Below, in pieces: positions 32,499-41,838 of a stretch of DNA of 64,000 bases. How positions within the stretch are numbered: position 1 is the first letter of the stretch; each line of letters starts with the position of its first letter. The stretch is from G963666535 sp963666535 (GTDB lineage Bacteria > Bacillota > Clostridia > Oscillospirales > Oscillospiraceae). The notes beneath the pieces are model-generated. The model did no database searches, was not told where the DNA came from, and worked only from the letters and a program-made list of their open reading frames with translations. The stretch covers positions 1,178,001-1,242,000 of the forward strand of contig OY762913.1 in NCBI GenBank assembly GCA_963666535.1. Direction: 5' to 3'. Both the position numbers and the translations under genes were made by a program.

Positions 32499-33815
32499 AT
32501 GGAATTTGCAACAGGAAAAACACAGACAGCGCGGGTCGAGCTGGCAGATATGGCAGCCAGCTGTGGCCAGAGGGTTGCGGTTCACGGAGCCGTTCACACA
32601 AAGCGCGACATGGGCGGCGTGACCTTTCTGATGCTGCGCAAGCGGGATGGCGTGCTGCAGTGTGTATGCGGAAAAGAAATTGACCTGACCGCCGTGCCGG
32701 AGGAATCCACCGTGGTGGTCACCGGTACTGTCCGGGAGGAAGAACGCGCCCCCGGCGGATACGAAATTGCGGCACAGCAGCTGGAGGTGCTTTCTACCCC
32801 AGCCGAGGCAATGCCCGTGCCGGTGTCCAAATGGAAGCTAAAGCTGAATATGGACACCGAGCTGTCCCTCCGCCCCGTGGTGCTGCGCAATCTGCGCATC
32901 CGCAGTGCGTTTAAAATTCAGGAGGCACTTGGAAGAGCGTTTCGTGAATACCTGCATGAACAGGGGTTTACCGAGATCCACACCCCCAAAATTGTCCATG
33001 CCGGCGCCGAGGGTGGATCCAACATATTCCGGCTGGACTACTTCGACCGCAAGGCGTTTCTGGCCCAGTCACCGCAGTTTTACAAGCAGACCATGGTGGG
33101 GGTATACGAGCGGGTCTTTGAGGTGGCACCGGTGTTCCGCGCAGAAAAGCATTCCACCCAGCGGCACCTGAACGAATATACTTCGCTTGACTTTGAGATG
33201 GGCTATATTGATTCCTTTACGGACATTATGGAAATGGAAACCGGGTATTTACAGTACGCCATGGAGCTGCTGAAAACCGAGTATGCCGCCGACCTGAAGC
33301 GTTTGGAAGTGAAGGTTCCCGATGTTTCTAAGATCCCCACCGTTCGCTTTGACGAGGCCAAGCGCCTCGCGGCTGAAAAGTATAACAGGCCCATCCGCGA
33401 TCCCTACGACCTGGAGCCGGAGGAAGAGCAGAACATCGGCCGTTATTTCCAGGAGGAATACGGCAGCGATTTTGTGTTTGTAACCCATTATCCGACAAAA
33501 AAACGCCCGTTCTACGCCATGGATGACCCAGCAGACCCCAAGTACACTCTTTCCTTTGACCTGCTGTTCCGCGGTATGGAAATCACCACAGGCGGGCAGC
33601 GCATCCACGATTATGAGACGCAGGTGGCCAAAATGTTGTCCAAGGACATGCATCCGGAGGAATTTGAAAACTACCTGATGATCCATAAGCACGGCATGCC
33701 GCCCCACGGCGGACTGGGGATTGGGCTGGAACGCCTGACCATGAAGCTGTGCGGGATGGAGAATGTACGCCAGACCTGTCTGTTCCCACGGGATCTCAGC
33801 CGGCTGGAACCCTAA
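32499..33815 (+). CDS. aspS: aspartyl-tRNA synthetase, non-discriminating type
   Basis: 438 residues, the length of the archaeal-type AspRS without the bacterial GAD insertion, which fits charging of both tRNA-Asp and tRNA-Asn. N-terminal OB-fold anticodon-binding domain (1-105), then the class II core with motif 2 (FRAEKHSTQRHLNEYTSLDF) and motif 3 (GLGIGLERLTM). It is followed by gatC, gatA and gatB, and preceded by a tRNA-Asn T-box. Together these point to making Asp-tRNA(Asn) for amidation. AAAGGAG precedes ATG 32499. Confidence 0.92.
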   Translation: MEFATGKTQTARVELADMAASCGQRVAVHGAVHTKRDMGGVTFLMLRKRDGVLQCVCGKEIDLTAVPEESTVVVTGTVREEERAPGGYEIAAQQLEVLSTPAEAMPVPVSKWKLKLNMDTELSLRPVVLRNLRIRSAFKIQEALGRAFREYLHEQGFTEIHTPKIVHAGAEGGSNIFRLDYFDRKAFLAQSPQFYKQTMVGVYERVFEVAPVFRAEKHSTQRHLNEYTSLDFEMGYIDSFTDIMEMETGYLQYAMELLKTEYAADLKRLEVKVPDVSKIPTVRFDEAKRLAAEKYNRPIRDPYDLEPEEEQNIGRYFQEEYGSDFVFVTHYPTKKRPFYAMDDPADPKYTLSFDLLFRGMEITTGGQRIHDYETQVAKMLSKDMHPEEFENYLMIHKHGMPPHGGLGIGLERLTMKLCGMENVRQTCLFPRDLSRLEP

Positions 33816-33827
33816 AGGAGGATAACT

Positions 33828-34115
33828 ATGAAAATTACCCAGGAAATGGTGGAATATGTTTCGGTACTCTCCCGCCTGAGTCTGCCCCAAGAGGAAAAGG
33901 CGGGCATGCAGGGGGAGCTGGAACGAATTCTGGACTATATGGATACACTTAATGCACTGGATACGGCCGATATCGAGCCGATGAGCCATGTGTTTCCCGT
34001 GAAAAACGTGTTGCGCCCCGACGTGGTGGAGCCGTCCTTTGACCGAGCATTGTTGCTGAAAAACGCGCCGATTCCGGATGAGGAAGCGTTCCTTGTCCCC
34101 AAAACAGTAGAATAA
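33828..34115 (+). CDS. gatC: GatC, Asp/Glu-tRNA amidotransferase subunit C
   Basis: 95 residues, normal. GatC holds GatA and GatB together in the amidotransferase. The typical start MKITQEMVEYVSVLSRLSLP and the central DIEPMSHVFPVKNVLRPDVV are present. It starts 12 nt after aspS with GGAGG upstream and is followed 12 nt later by gatA. Confidence 0.95.
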   Translation: MKITQEMVEYVSVLSRLSLPQEEKAGMQGELERILDYMDTLNALDTADIEPMSHVFPVKNVLRPDVVEPSFDRALLLKNAPIPDEEAFLVPKTVE

Positions 34116-34127
34116 GGAGGAGCGGAC

Positions 34128-35585
34128 ATGGAATTAATGGAATTGACCGCCCTTCAACTGGGCGCCAAGATAAAAGCCGGAGAAGTGAGTGTGACCCAGG
34201 CCGCCGCTGCCGCATTGAGTCGAATCAAGGAGAAAAATGGCGGAAACAACGCCTATATTACCGTGCTGGAAGAACAGGCGGTGGAGCGGGCGAAGGGACT
34301 GGAAAAGACCGGCGTGCCGGGAGACGCGTCTCCGCTGTGGGGCGTTCCCATGGCAATCAAGGATAACATTTGTACCCAGGGGGTGAAAACTACCTGCGCC
34401 TCAAAGATTTTAGGAGAGTTTCAGCCACCGTATGATGCCACTGTGGTGAAAAAGCTGACCGAGGGAGCGGGAGGCATTTTGCTGGGGAAGCTGAACATGG
34501 ACGAATTTGCCATGGGCAGCACCTCGGAAACTTCCTATTACGGGGCGACCAAAAACCCGTGGGACCTTACCTGCGTTCCAGGCGGGTCTTCCGGGGGCGC
34601 CGCCGCCGCTGTGGCGGCGGGAATGGGGTGGTACGCCATTGGCTCGGACACCGGCGGATCCATTCGCCAGCCGGCGTCCTACTGCGGGGTCACCGGCATG
34701 AAGCCCACCTATGGCACGGTTTCCCGGTATGGCCTGATTGCTTACGCATCCTCCCTTGACCAGATGGGACCGCTGTGCCGGGATGCCGCCGACTGCGCGG
34801 CTGTACTCGACCTGATCCAGGGAAAGGATCAGCGGGACGGGACTAGTCTGGAGGCTCCCTGCGGCGATCTGCTGGCGACGCTGACCGGTGATGTGAAGGA
34901 CATGAGAATCGGTATCCCCACCGACTGCTTTGGCGAGGGGCTGGATGCAGAGGTGGCCCAATCTGTGCTTGCTGTGGCCGAAGTGCTGAAAAGCCGCGGC
35001 GCAATTGTGGAGGAATGTGCCCTGCCAGTGATGGAATATGTGGTGCCTACCTATTATATTATTGCGGCGGCAGAGGCATCCTCCAACCTGTCCCGGTTTG
35101 ACGGCGTGAAGTACGGCTGGCGTGCGGAAGGGTACGGGGATTTGACCGACCTGTACAACAAGACACGCACCGAGGGCTTTGGCCTTGAGGTGAAGCGACG
35201 CATTTTGCTGGGAACCTTCGTTTTATCCACTGGCTACTACGACGCTTACTATAAAAAGGCGCTGCAGGTGAAGGCGGTCGTGAAGAAGGCGTTTGATGAG
35301 GCATTTTCCAAATACGATCTTCTGCTGACCCCCGTGGCACCCACCACGGCGCCCAAGCTGGGGACATCCCTGTCCGACCCACTGCAGATGTATCTGTCGG
35401 ATATTTACACGGTTTCCGTCAATTTGGCGGGACTTCCCGGCATCTCGGTGCCCTGCGGCTTTGACAAAAGCGGTATGCCCATCGGCGCACAGTTGATCGG
35501 CCCCGCGCTGGGAGAGAAAAAGGTGCTGGCTGCCGCCCATGCGTTCCAGCTGGAGACCCAATATCACAAAAAGGGGGCGCGCTGA
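34128..35585 (+). CDS. gatA: GatA, amidotransferase subunit A
   Basis: 485 residues. The amidase subunit releases ammonia from glutamine for use by GatB. Catalytic Lys-cisSer-Ser elements are visible: Lys in VPMAIKDNIC, the Gly/Ser-rich GGSSGGAAAAVAAG, and GSDTGGSIRQPASYCG. AAGGAGGAG lies before ATG 34128. It is separated from gatC by 12 nt and abuts gatB directly. Confidence 0.95.
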   Translation: MELMELTALQLGAKIKAGEVSVTQAAAAALSRIKEKNGGNNAYITVLEEQAVERAKGLEKTGVPGDASPLWGVPMAIKDNICTQGVKTTCASKILGEFQPPYDATVVKKLTEGAGGILLGKLNMDEFAMGSTSETSYYGATKNPWDLTCVPGGSSGGAAAAVAAGMGWYAIGSDTGGSIRQPASYCGVTGMKPTYGTVSRYGLIAYASSLDQMGPLCRDAADCAAVLDLIQGKDQRDGTSLEAPCGDLLATLTGDVKDMRIGIPTDCFGEGLDAEVAQSVLAVAEVLKSRGAIVEECALPVMEYVVPTYYIIAAAEASSNLSRFDGVKYGWRAEGYGDLTDLYNKTRTEGFGLEVKRRILLGTFVLSTGYYDAYYKKALQVKAVVKKAFDEAFSKYDLLLTPVAPTTAPKLGTSLSDPLQMYLSDIYTVSVNLAGLPGISVPCGFDKSGMPIGAQLIGPALGEKKVLAAAHAFQLETQYHKKGAR

Positions 35586-37022
35586 ATGAGTTGGGAAATG
35601 GTGATTGGTCTGGAGACCCATGTGGAACTTGCCACCAAAACAAAGATTTTTTGCTCCTGTACCACAGAGTTTGGCGGGGCACCCAACACCCACTGCTGCC
35701 CGGTTTGCACCGGGATGCCCGGAACCCTGCCTGTAGTCAATGAAAAGGTGGTGGAGTTTGCGGCAAAAGCCGGGCTGGCGCTGAACTGCACGATTACCCA
35801 GAACTGCAAGTTTGACCGCAAGAACTATTTTTACCCCGATTTGCCCAAGGCATATCAGGTATCCCAGTTATATCTCCCCATCTGTCGGGATGGTAAGGTA
35901 CCGATCCGCACCGAGGGCGGAACGGAAAAGACCATCCGCATCCACGAGCTGCATATGGAGGAGGATGCCGGAAAGCTGATCCACGACCCTTGGATCGACC
36001 AAACAAGGGCTGACTACAACCGCTGCGGCGTTCCGCTGATCGAAATCGTCACCGAACCTGATTTTCGCGCGGCGGACGAGGTAATCGCCTATTTGGAAAA
36101 GCTGAAGTCCACGCTGGAATACCTGGGCGTTTCCGACTGTAAGATGCAGGAGGGATCCCTGCGCTGCGACGTGAACCTTTCGGTTCGCCCGGTTGGGAGC
36201 GAGACATTGGGCACCCGCACTGAAATGAAGAACCTGAACTCCTTCAAGGCCATTTCCCGGGCCATTGAGTATGAGTTTAAACGGCAAATCGAGTGTATCG
36301 AGGAAGGCAAGCGCATCGTGCAGGAGACCCGGCGCTGGGATGAGAACAAGGATGCGACGTTCTCCATGCGCTCCAAGGAAAATGCGCAGGATTATCGATA
36401 TTTTCCAGAGCCTGACATCCCACCCATGGAGCTGTCCGATGCCTATCTGGCCGCACTGAAGGCACAACAGCCGGAAATGGCAGAAGATAAGGTACTTCGC
36501 TATCAGAAGGAATTTGCCCTGCCGGAATATGATGCGCGGATGCTGACCGGACAGCCAGCGCTGGCGGGCTTTTTCGAGACTGCCGTTTCCCTGGGAGCCC
36601 CGGCGAAAGAGATATCCAACTGGATGATGGGGCAGGTGATGCGTCAGCTTTCTTCCAAAGGGCTGGAGGGCAAAGACATGGCGCTATCTCCGAAAACACT
36701 GGCCCGGCTGATTGCGCTGGTGGCTGAGGGTAAGCTCAACCGCAACACCGCTGTCAAGGTGTTTGACGCCGTGTTTGACGATGACGGCGACGTGGATGCG
36801 TACGTGAAGGCAAACGGGCTGGAGCAGGTATCCGATGCGGGACTTGTTGTCGAGATGGTGGAGAGGGTATTTGCCGCCAACGAGAAGTCGGTAGAGGATT
36901 ATAAGGCGGGAAAGGAAAAGGCATTTGGGTTCCTGGTGGGGCAGACCATGAAGGAACTAAAAGGCAAGGCCGACCCCAAACTGATCAACGAGGCGGTTCG
37001 CGCCAAATTGGGCGCCTGTTGA
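35586..37022 (+). CDS. gatB: GatB, amidotransferase subunit B
   Basis: 478 residues. Binds the mischarged tRNA and performs the phosphorylation and amidation steps. Shows the family start WEMVIGLETHVELATKTKIF, the zinc-type Cys cluster CSCTTEF with CCPVCTGMPG, and the C-terminal helical and YqeY-like domain with FLVGQTMKELKGKADPKLIN. ATG 35586 follows the gatA stop with no gap. A strong terminator ends the operon. Confidence 0.95.
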   Translation: MSWEMVIGLETHVELATKTKIFCSCTTEFGGAPNTHCCPVCTGMPGTLPVVNEKVVEFAAKAGLALNCTITQNCKFDRKNYFYPDLPKAYQVSQLYLPICRDGKVPIRTEGGTEKTIRIHELHMEEDAGKLIHDPWIDQTRADYNRCGVPLIEIVTEPDFRAADEVIAYLEKLKSTLEYLGVSDCKMQEGSLRCDVNLSVRPVGSETLGTRTEMKNLNSFKAISRAIEYEFKRQIECIEEGKRIVQETRRWDENKDATFSMRSKENAQDYRYFPEPDIPPMELSDAYLAALKAQQPEMAEDKVLRYQKEFALPEYDARMLTGQPALAGFFETAVSLGAPAKEISNWMMGQVMRQLSSKGLEGKDMALSPKTLARLIALVAEGKLNRNTAVKVFDAVFDDDGDVDAYVKANGLEQVSDAGLVVEMVERVFAANEKSVEDYKAGKEKAFGFLVGQTMKELKGKADPKLINEAVRAKLGAC

Positions 37023-37064
37023 TACACACCTGACCCGGCAAACAGGAAAAAATGATTCATTCCA

Positions 37065-37105
37065 AGGTGGGAGCAGCTTTTTAGGCTGCTCCCACCTCTT
37101 TTTTT
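37065..37105 (+). terminator. terminator of the aspS-gatCAB operon
   Basis: Perfect 13-bp stem AGGTGGGAGCAGC (37065-37077) with 37085-37097, then CTTTTTTT. Confidence 0.92.
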
Positions 37106-37290
37106 AAAAAACCTATATATTGTGGGCGAAAAAAAACCGCGCACCATAAATTGAGGAAAACAAAACAGACGAAAGGCGAAATGTAACCGTTTGTAACCAA
37201 ATACCCTTAGAATACGTTCATTTCCGACACTGGGAAATATCAAAGCACTGAGAACACTAGATTTTCCTCTAATTTTATTCAAAAAAAGTC

Positions 37291-37319
37291 TTGCAATTTG
37301 TTTACATAACAGTTATACT
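37291..37319 (+). promoter_or_regulatory. promoter of the dcw cluster
   Basis: TTGCAA (37291-37296), 17 bp, TATACT (37314-37319), 70 bp before mraZ. The AT-rich gap 37106-37290 holds no gene. Confidence 0.75.
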
Positions 37320-37330
37320 GATCCTACAAA

Positions 37331-37376
37331 GTGGAGCGAAATGGAGCAAGATAGAGCGAATAGATATTAAAGTGGA
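37331..37376 (+). promoter_or_regulatory. MraZ-type operator, 10-bp direct repeats
   Basis: GTGGAGCGAA, ATGGAGCAAG, ATAGAGCGAA are three consecutive 10-bp units, followed after a gap by GTGGAGGAG. MraZ proteins bind tandem TGGA/GTGG-type repeats in their own promoters. The position just downstream of the -10 box fits repression. Confidence 0.75.
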
Positions 37377-37388
37377 GGAGATGAGGAG

Positions 37389-37805
37389 ATGACCGGGACC
37401 TATGAGCATGGCGTAGACGCTAAGGGTCGTCTCTTTATTCCAGCTAAGCTCCGGGAGGAACTGGGCGTTACGTTCTACCTTGCCATGGGTGTGGATGCCT
37501 GCCTTGCCATCTATCCTCAGGAAACATGGAATCGCTTCACTGAAAAATTTGCGTCTCTCCCCATGAGCCAGTCCAAGGCCATGCGGCCACTATTTGCCAA
37601 CGCGGCAAAGTGCGAGCCGGATGCCCAGGGCCGAATTGTGATCCCACAAAAGCTGAGACAGTATGCCAATCTGAGCAAGGATGTTGTGATCATCGGTGTG
37701 AATGACCGGGCCGAAATCTGGAGTGCTGAGCAGTGGAACGCCCAGGAGGAAGAGGAAATGACGCCCGAAAAGATGTCTGCCTGCATGGCAGAGCTGGGGT
37801 TCTGA
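37389..37805 (+). CDS. mraZ: MraZ transcriptional regulator
   Basis: 138 residues with two AbrB-like half-domains: DAKGRLFIPAKLREELG and DAQGRIVIPQKLRQYANL. First gene of the division and cell-wall cluster and expected to repress it by binding the repeats upstream. ATG 37389 is preceded by GAGGAGATGAGGAG. Confidence 0.95.
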   Translation: MTGTYEHGVDAKGRLFIPAKLREELGVTFYLAMGVDACLAIYPQETWNRFTEKFASLPMSQSKAMRPLFANAAKCEPDAQGRIVIPQKLRQYANLSKDVVIIGVNDRAEIWSAEQWNAQEEEEMTPEKMSACMAELGF

Positions 37806-37806
37806 T

Positions 37807-38745
37807 ATGAGTGGTGAATATACCCACCGTCCGGTGCTGTTGCAGGAATGCATAGAAGCACTTTCCATCCGCCCGGATGGGACCTATCTGGACGGGACAC
37901 TTGGCAGGGCAGGGCATTCATTGGAAATCGCAAAACGGCTCACCACCGGTAGATTGATCTGCGTGGATCGGGATCAGACGGCGCTGGATGAAGCCGAGGA
38001 CAAGCTGGCAGATCACATGGATAAGGTAACCTTAGTACACGGGAATTTTTCCGATTTGAGTGCAATTTTGAAGAATTTGCAAATTTCCGGCGTGGACGGG
38101 ATGCTGTTTGACCTGGGCGTATCCTCTCCCCAGCTGGATGACCCCCAACGCGGCTTTTCCTATCGGAACGACGCACCGCTGGACATGCGGATGGATTGCT
38201 CTGACGTACTCAGCGCTGCTGTGGTTGTGAACCAGTGGCCCCGGGAGGAACTGCGGCGCATTATTTATCAATACGGCGAAGAGCGCTATGCCCCCGCCAT
38301 TTCTGCCGCCATTGAGCGGGCCAGAGAGCAGGCTCCCATTCAGACCACGCTGCAGCTTGTAGAGATCATAAAAAGCGCAATGCCGGCTGCGGCGCTGCGG
38401 GAAAAACAGCACCCGGCAAAACGAACGTTTCAGGCCATCCGCATTGCGGTGAACGATGAACTGTCTGCGGTGGACACCATGATTCAGCAGGCAGTGCCCG
38501 GGCTAAATCCCGGCGGGAGACTGGCGGTTATTTCGTTCCATTCGCTGGAGGACCGCATAGTCAAGACCGGACTTGCCTCATTCGCCAAAGGCTGTACATG
38601 TCCCCCGGATTTTCCCGTGTGCGTGTGTGGAAAGAAACCGGTGATCCGCCTAGTCAATAAAAAGCCAATTATTTCTACGACGGAAGAATTGAGCGAGAAT
38701 CCCCGCGCGCGCAGCGCCAAGCTGCGTGTGGGAGAAAAGCTTTAA
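37807..38745 (+). CDS. rsmH: 16S rRNA (cytosine-1402-N4)-methyltransferase
   Basis: 312 residues, normal for RsmH, which methylates C1402 in the ribosomal P site. The S-adenosylmethionine-binding start is DGTYLDGTLGRAGHS, where the first Gly-rich loop is present, then LFDLGVSSPQLDDPQRGFSY, KRTFQAIRIAVNDEL and the final NPRARSAKLRVGEK. Starts one base after the mraZ stop and is translationally linked. Confidence 0.95.
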   Translation: MSGEYTHRPVLLQECIEALSIRPDGTYLDGTLGRAGHSLEIAKRLTTGRLICVDRDQTALDEAEDKLADHMDKVTLVHGNFSDLSAILKNLQISGVDGMLFDLGVSSPQLDDPQRGFSYRNDAPLDMRMDCSDVLSAAVVVNQWPREELRRIIYQYGEERYAPAISAAIERAREQAPIQTTLQLVEIIKSAMPAAALREKQHPAKRTFQAIRIAVNDELSAVDTMIQQAVPGLNPGGRLAVISFHSLEDRIVKTGLASFAKGCTCPPDFPVCVCGKKPVIRLVNKKPIISTTEELSENPRARSAKLRVGEKL

Positions 38746-38782
38746 CGCCCAAGGGTGAGCAAAAAAGAGGAAGTGAGATCTC

Positions 38783-39334
38783 ATGGCATATGTGGCCCGT
38801 CGCCGTACAACCGCATATTCTACCTTCGGTAATGTGGCCTATGCCCCTGCCTATGATGGTTCTGCCGTCCGTGCACCGTCCCGCACGCCAGAATATGAGC
38901 CTCGTCCTCAAGTCCGAACCAGAGAACGGACGGTGTCCCGCCCCAAGGTTCAGGTAAGGGAAGCCGGCGTTGTTTCACCCATGGCTGTGATTGGATTTAT
39001 GGCATCGGCATTGTTTGCGGCGCTGGTTTTGGTCAGCTATGTGCAGCTGACGGAACTGGCGGATCAGGCGGTATCTCTGCGCAGTTCACTTTCTCAAATG
39101 CAGACCGAACATGTCATGCTGACCGCACAGTATGAGAAAATATTTGATGAGGACAGCCTGCAGGCTGCCGTGGGCAATTACATGTCCCGGCCCAACGCTG
39201 ACCAGTATGTTTATGTGGATTTGTCCGAAGGTGACAGCGTGACCCTTTACCAGCAGAAGGATACCAAGTCCGGGGTAAGCGGGGCGGCAGAGAGCGTAAA
39301 GGAGATTTTGAGAAATATCCTTGCATACTTCTAA
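38783..39334 (+). CDS. ftsL: FtsL-like cell-division protein
   Basis: 183 residues: a long basic, Pro/Arg-rich cytoplasmic segment (1-67), one transmembrane helix (MAVIGFMASALFAALVLVSY, about 67-86) and a coiled-coil outside (LTELADQAVSLRSSLSQMQT, about 89-120), followed by about 60 residues. Position between rsmH and the PBP gene identifies it as FtsL, the bitopic partner of FtsQ and DivIC in the septal complex. FtsL is short and poorly conserved, so the call rests on topology and place. A terminator-like hairpin follows. Confidence 0.8.
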   Translation: MAYVARRRTTAYSTFGNVAYAPAYDGSAVRAPSRTPEYEPRPQVRTRERTVSRPKVQVREAGVVSPMAVIGFMASALFAALVLVSYVQLTELADQAVSLRSSLSQMQTEHVMLTAQYEKIFDEDSLQAAVGNYMSRPNADQYVYVDLSEGDSVTLYQQKDTKSGVSGAAESVKEILRNILAYF

Positions 39335-39377
39335 TAAGTGGGTCATACAGTTTTACAGGACCTCAATAGAAAAATGA

Positions 39378-39412
39378 GGGCGTAAGAAAACATGATTTTC
39401 TTGCGCCCTTTT
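39378..39412 (+). terminator. hairpin between ftsL and the PBP gene
   Basis: GGGCGTAAGAAAA (39378-39390) pairs with TTTTCTTGCGCCC (39396-39408), then TTTTG. It should reduce or end read-through from ftsL into the PBP gene. Confidence 0.75.
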
Positions 39413-39443
39413 GTACATGTTGAGCGATGAGGGGGTGGAACCG

Positions 39444-41786
39444 ATGGAACAGCAGCAGAAAACCAAGAATGAGGGGCGTGCCAACCGCACAATCCTTTGG
39501 CGGAGTATTTTTATGCTCTGCATGTTCGGCATTGTGATGTTCCTTCCACTTCTGTGGAAGCTGTGGAACATCTCCATCACCAATCACGACACCTACGAGC
39601 AGGCTGCCATTGATCAGCAGACCAGAGACGTGTCAGTCTCAGCCATGCGGGGAACCATCTATGACGCCAAGGGTAATATCCTGGCCATGTCGGCCACGGT
39701 GTACAATCTCATTCTTTCGCCCAGAGACGTGGTTGCCAGCGTGTCCGCCGATGATTACGAAACAGACGCGGCCTATGAGGCGGCGGTGGCGGCCAAGCAA
39801 AAGCTGATTGTGGATGGTGTATGCCAGCTGCTGCCGGATCTGGACCGGGAAACGGTGGAGAAACGCATTGGGAAAACGAACTCCGCATACGAGATTCTGG
39901 CCAAAGAACTGGAAGATGAGACTGCCACCACGCTGCGGGAGTTTATTGCCGAAAATAAGCTGTCGGTGAGCCTGTACCTCAGTCCCACGACCACGCGTTA
40001 CTACCCTTATTCCAGTTTGGCATCTCAGGTGATTGGGTTTGTCAATGACAACGGCGGTGCCTATGGAATTGAGGCCATTTATGATGACAAGCTGGAGGGT
40101 ACTACGGGGCGCGTGGTTACCGCGAAAAACGCCGCCGGTACCGAAATGCTCAACAGCTATTCTGATTATATTGACGCGGCAAACGGGGATGACCTGACAC
40201 TGACCATTGATACGACAATACAGTGTTACGCGGAGCAAACCGTGCGCGAGGGGATTGAAAAGTACGCCATCCAAAACGGCGGCATGTGTATCGTGATGGA
40301 TCCCAACACAGGCGCTATTCTGGGTATGGTATCCATTCCCGATTATGATTTGAATGATCCGAGCCTTGTGATCGACACCAGCCTTTCCGCCTCGCTGGCC
40401 GCACTGAAGGGTGATCCCAATACGACTGAAGAAGCGTACAGCGCGGCGGTGACGGCCGCCCGCAATGCCCAATGGCGCAGCAAGGCCCTCAATGACACTT
40501 ACGAGCCTGGTTCCACGTTTAAATCCGTGGTACTTTCTGCCGCACTGGAGGAGGGCGCCGTGTCTGAAAACGACACCTTTTACTGCAACGGATCCTATGT
40601 AGTCAACGGCGTTACCATACGCTGCTGGAAACACGCGGGACACGGCTCGCAAACCCTGACCGAGGCGGTGGAAAACTCTTGCAACCCCGCCTTTATGCAA
40701 ATCGGACAGAAACTGGGTGCCGAGAAATTTTATGACTACTTTACCGCATTTGGTCTGACCAAGACCACCGGCATCGACCTGCAGGGCGAAGCGCTCGGTA
40801 CGATCTGGAAGCGGGACTATATTACCAGTCCCGAGGGCTATTTATCCCTGGCCACCGCATCGTTTGGGCAGCGGTTTACCGTGACGCCCATTCAAATGAT
40901 AACGGCTTTTGCGGCCACCATCAACGGCGGAAAGCTTGTGGAACCATACGTTGTGCAGAGAATCACGGACTGCACCGGAAATGTAGTGGAAAACAGGGAA
41001 ACTACGGTTGTGCGTCAAGTGGTGAGCCAGGGTGTGAGTGAAAAGGTGGCTTCCATTCTGGAAAAGGTCGTGTCGGAAGGTACGGGCGGGAACGCCTATG
41101 TGACGGGTTATCGTGTGGGCGGCAAGACCGGCACCGCCGAGACCTCGGTAGATGACCAATATGTCGTTTCCTTTGTCGGCTTTGCGCCTGCGGACGATCC
41201 TCAGGTTATTGTGCTGCTGGCCTATGACACACCGCAAGTCAACTATGCCGGGAGCAACTACAGCACCACCGGCTACTACATCAGCGGCGGCCAGATGGCA
41301 GCTCCCATGGCGGGTGAGCTAATCGGCAATATTCTGGAGTATATGGGGGTGGAGCGGGAATACAGCGAGGCGGAGGCGAACGGCGTGGATACCACGGTGC
41401 CCAGCGTGACCGGCCAGACGGCGAGCAGTGCGATCAGTACTCTGGAGGGGAAAAAGTTCACCTATCGCACCGTGGGGGATGGCTCTACGGTCACCGGGCA
41501 AATTCCGGCGGCTGGGGCTTCGATTCCCAGTGGAAGCCAGATCGTGCTCTATCTGGGCGAAGATGTGCCCACTGAGCCGGTCACGGTCCCAGACGTTACC
41601 GGGCTTACCCTGTCAAATGCGCGGGCCGCACTGGCGAAGGTGGGACTGTATATGAAAGCCACCGGCGTCAGCACTTATTACAGCGATACAACAGTTGCCG
41701 GCGAACAGTCCAGAGAGGCTGGAAGTTCTCTGGCGCAGGGCAGCGTGGTGGAAGTTCGTTTTGTGAACAACAACATCTACGATTGA
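39444..41786 (+). CDS. class B penicillin-binding protein with PASTA domains (SpoVD/PBP2-like)
   Basis: 780 residues from ATG 39444 (GAGGGGGTG upstream). A membrane anchor lies at about 20-42, then the PBP dimer domain (RGTIYDAKGNILAMSATVYN). The transpeptidase domain has STFK with nucleophile Ser357, SCN in ENSCNPAF, and KTG at 561-563 (VGGKTGTAETS). Two C-terminal PASTA modules follow (from about 640, including EPVTVPDVTGLTLSNARAAL). It is the septal or sporulation transpeptidase partner of FtsW. PASTA modules favour a SpoVD-like assignment, but it is the only PBP in the cluster and may serve vegetative division. Confidence 0.9.
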   Translation: MEQQQKTKNEGRANRTILWRSIFMLCMFGIVMFLPLLWKLWNISITNHDTYEQAAIDQQTRDVSVSAMRGTIYDAKGNILAMSATVYNLILSPRDVVASVSADDYETDAAYEAAVAAKQKLIVDGVCQLLPDLDRETVEKRIGKTNSAYEILAKELEDETATTLREFIAENKLSVSLYLSPTTTRYYPYSSLASQVIGFVNDNGGAYGIEAIYDDKLEGTTGRVVTAKNAAGTEMLNSYSDYIDAANGDDLTLTIDTTIQCYAEQTVREGIEKYAIQNGGMCIVMDPNTGAILGMVSIPDYDLNDPSLVIDTSLSASLAALKGDPNTTEEAYSAAVTAARNAQWRSKALNDTYEPGSTFKSVVLSAALEEGAVSENDTFYCNGSYVVNGVTIRCWKHAGHGSQTLTEAVENSCNPAFMQIGQKLGAEKFYDYFTAFGLTKTTGIDLQGEALGTIWKRDYITSPEGYLSLATASFGQRFTVTPIQMITAFAATINGGKLVEPYVVQRITDCTGNVVENRETTVVRQVVSQGVSEKVASILEKVVSEGTGGNAYVTGYRVGGKTGTAETSVDDQYVVSFVGFAPADDPQVIVLLAYDTPQVNYAGSNYSTTGYYISGGQMAAPMAGELIGNILEYMGVEREYSEAEANGVDTTVPSVTGQTASSAISTLEGKKFTYRTVGDGSTVTGQIPAAGASIPSGSQIVLYLGEDVPTEPVTVPDVTGLTLSNARAALAKVGLYMKATGVSTYYSDTTVAGEQSREAGSSLAQGSVVEVRFVNNNIYD

Positions 41787-41838
41787 TCGGGCGGAAACGA
41801 TTTAGAGAGAATAAATCTTTTCCAAGGGGGGCTGCACA

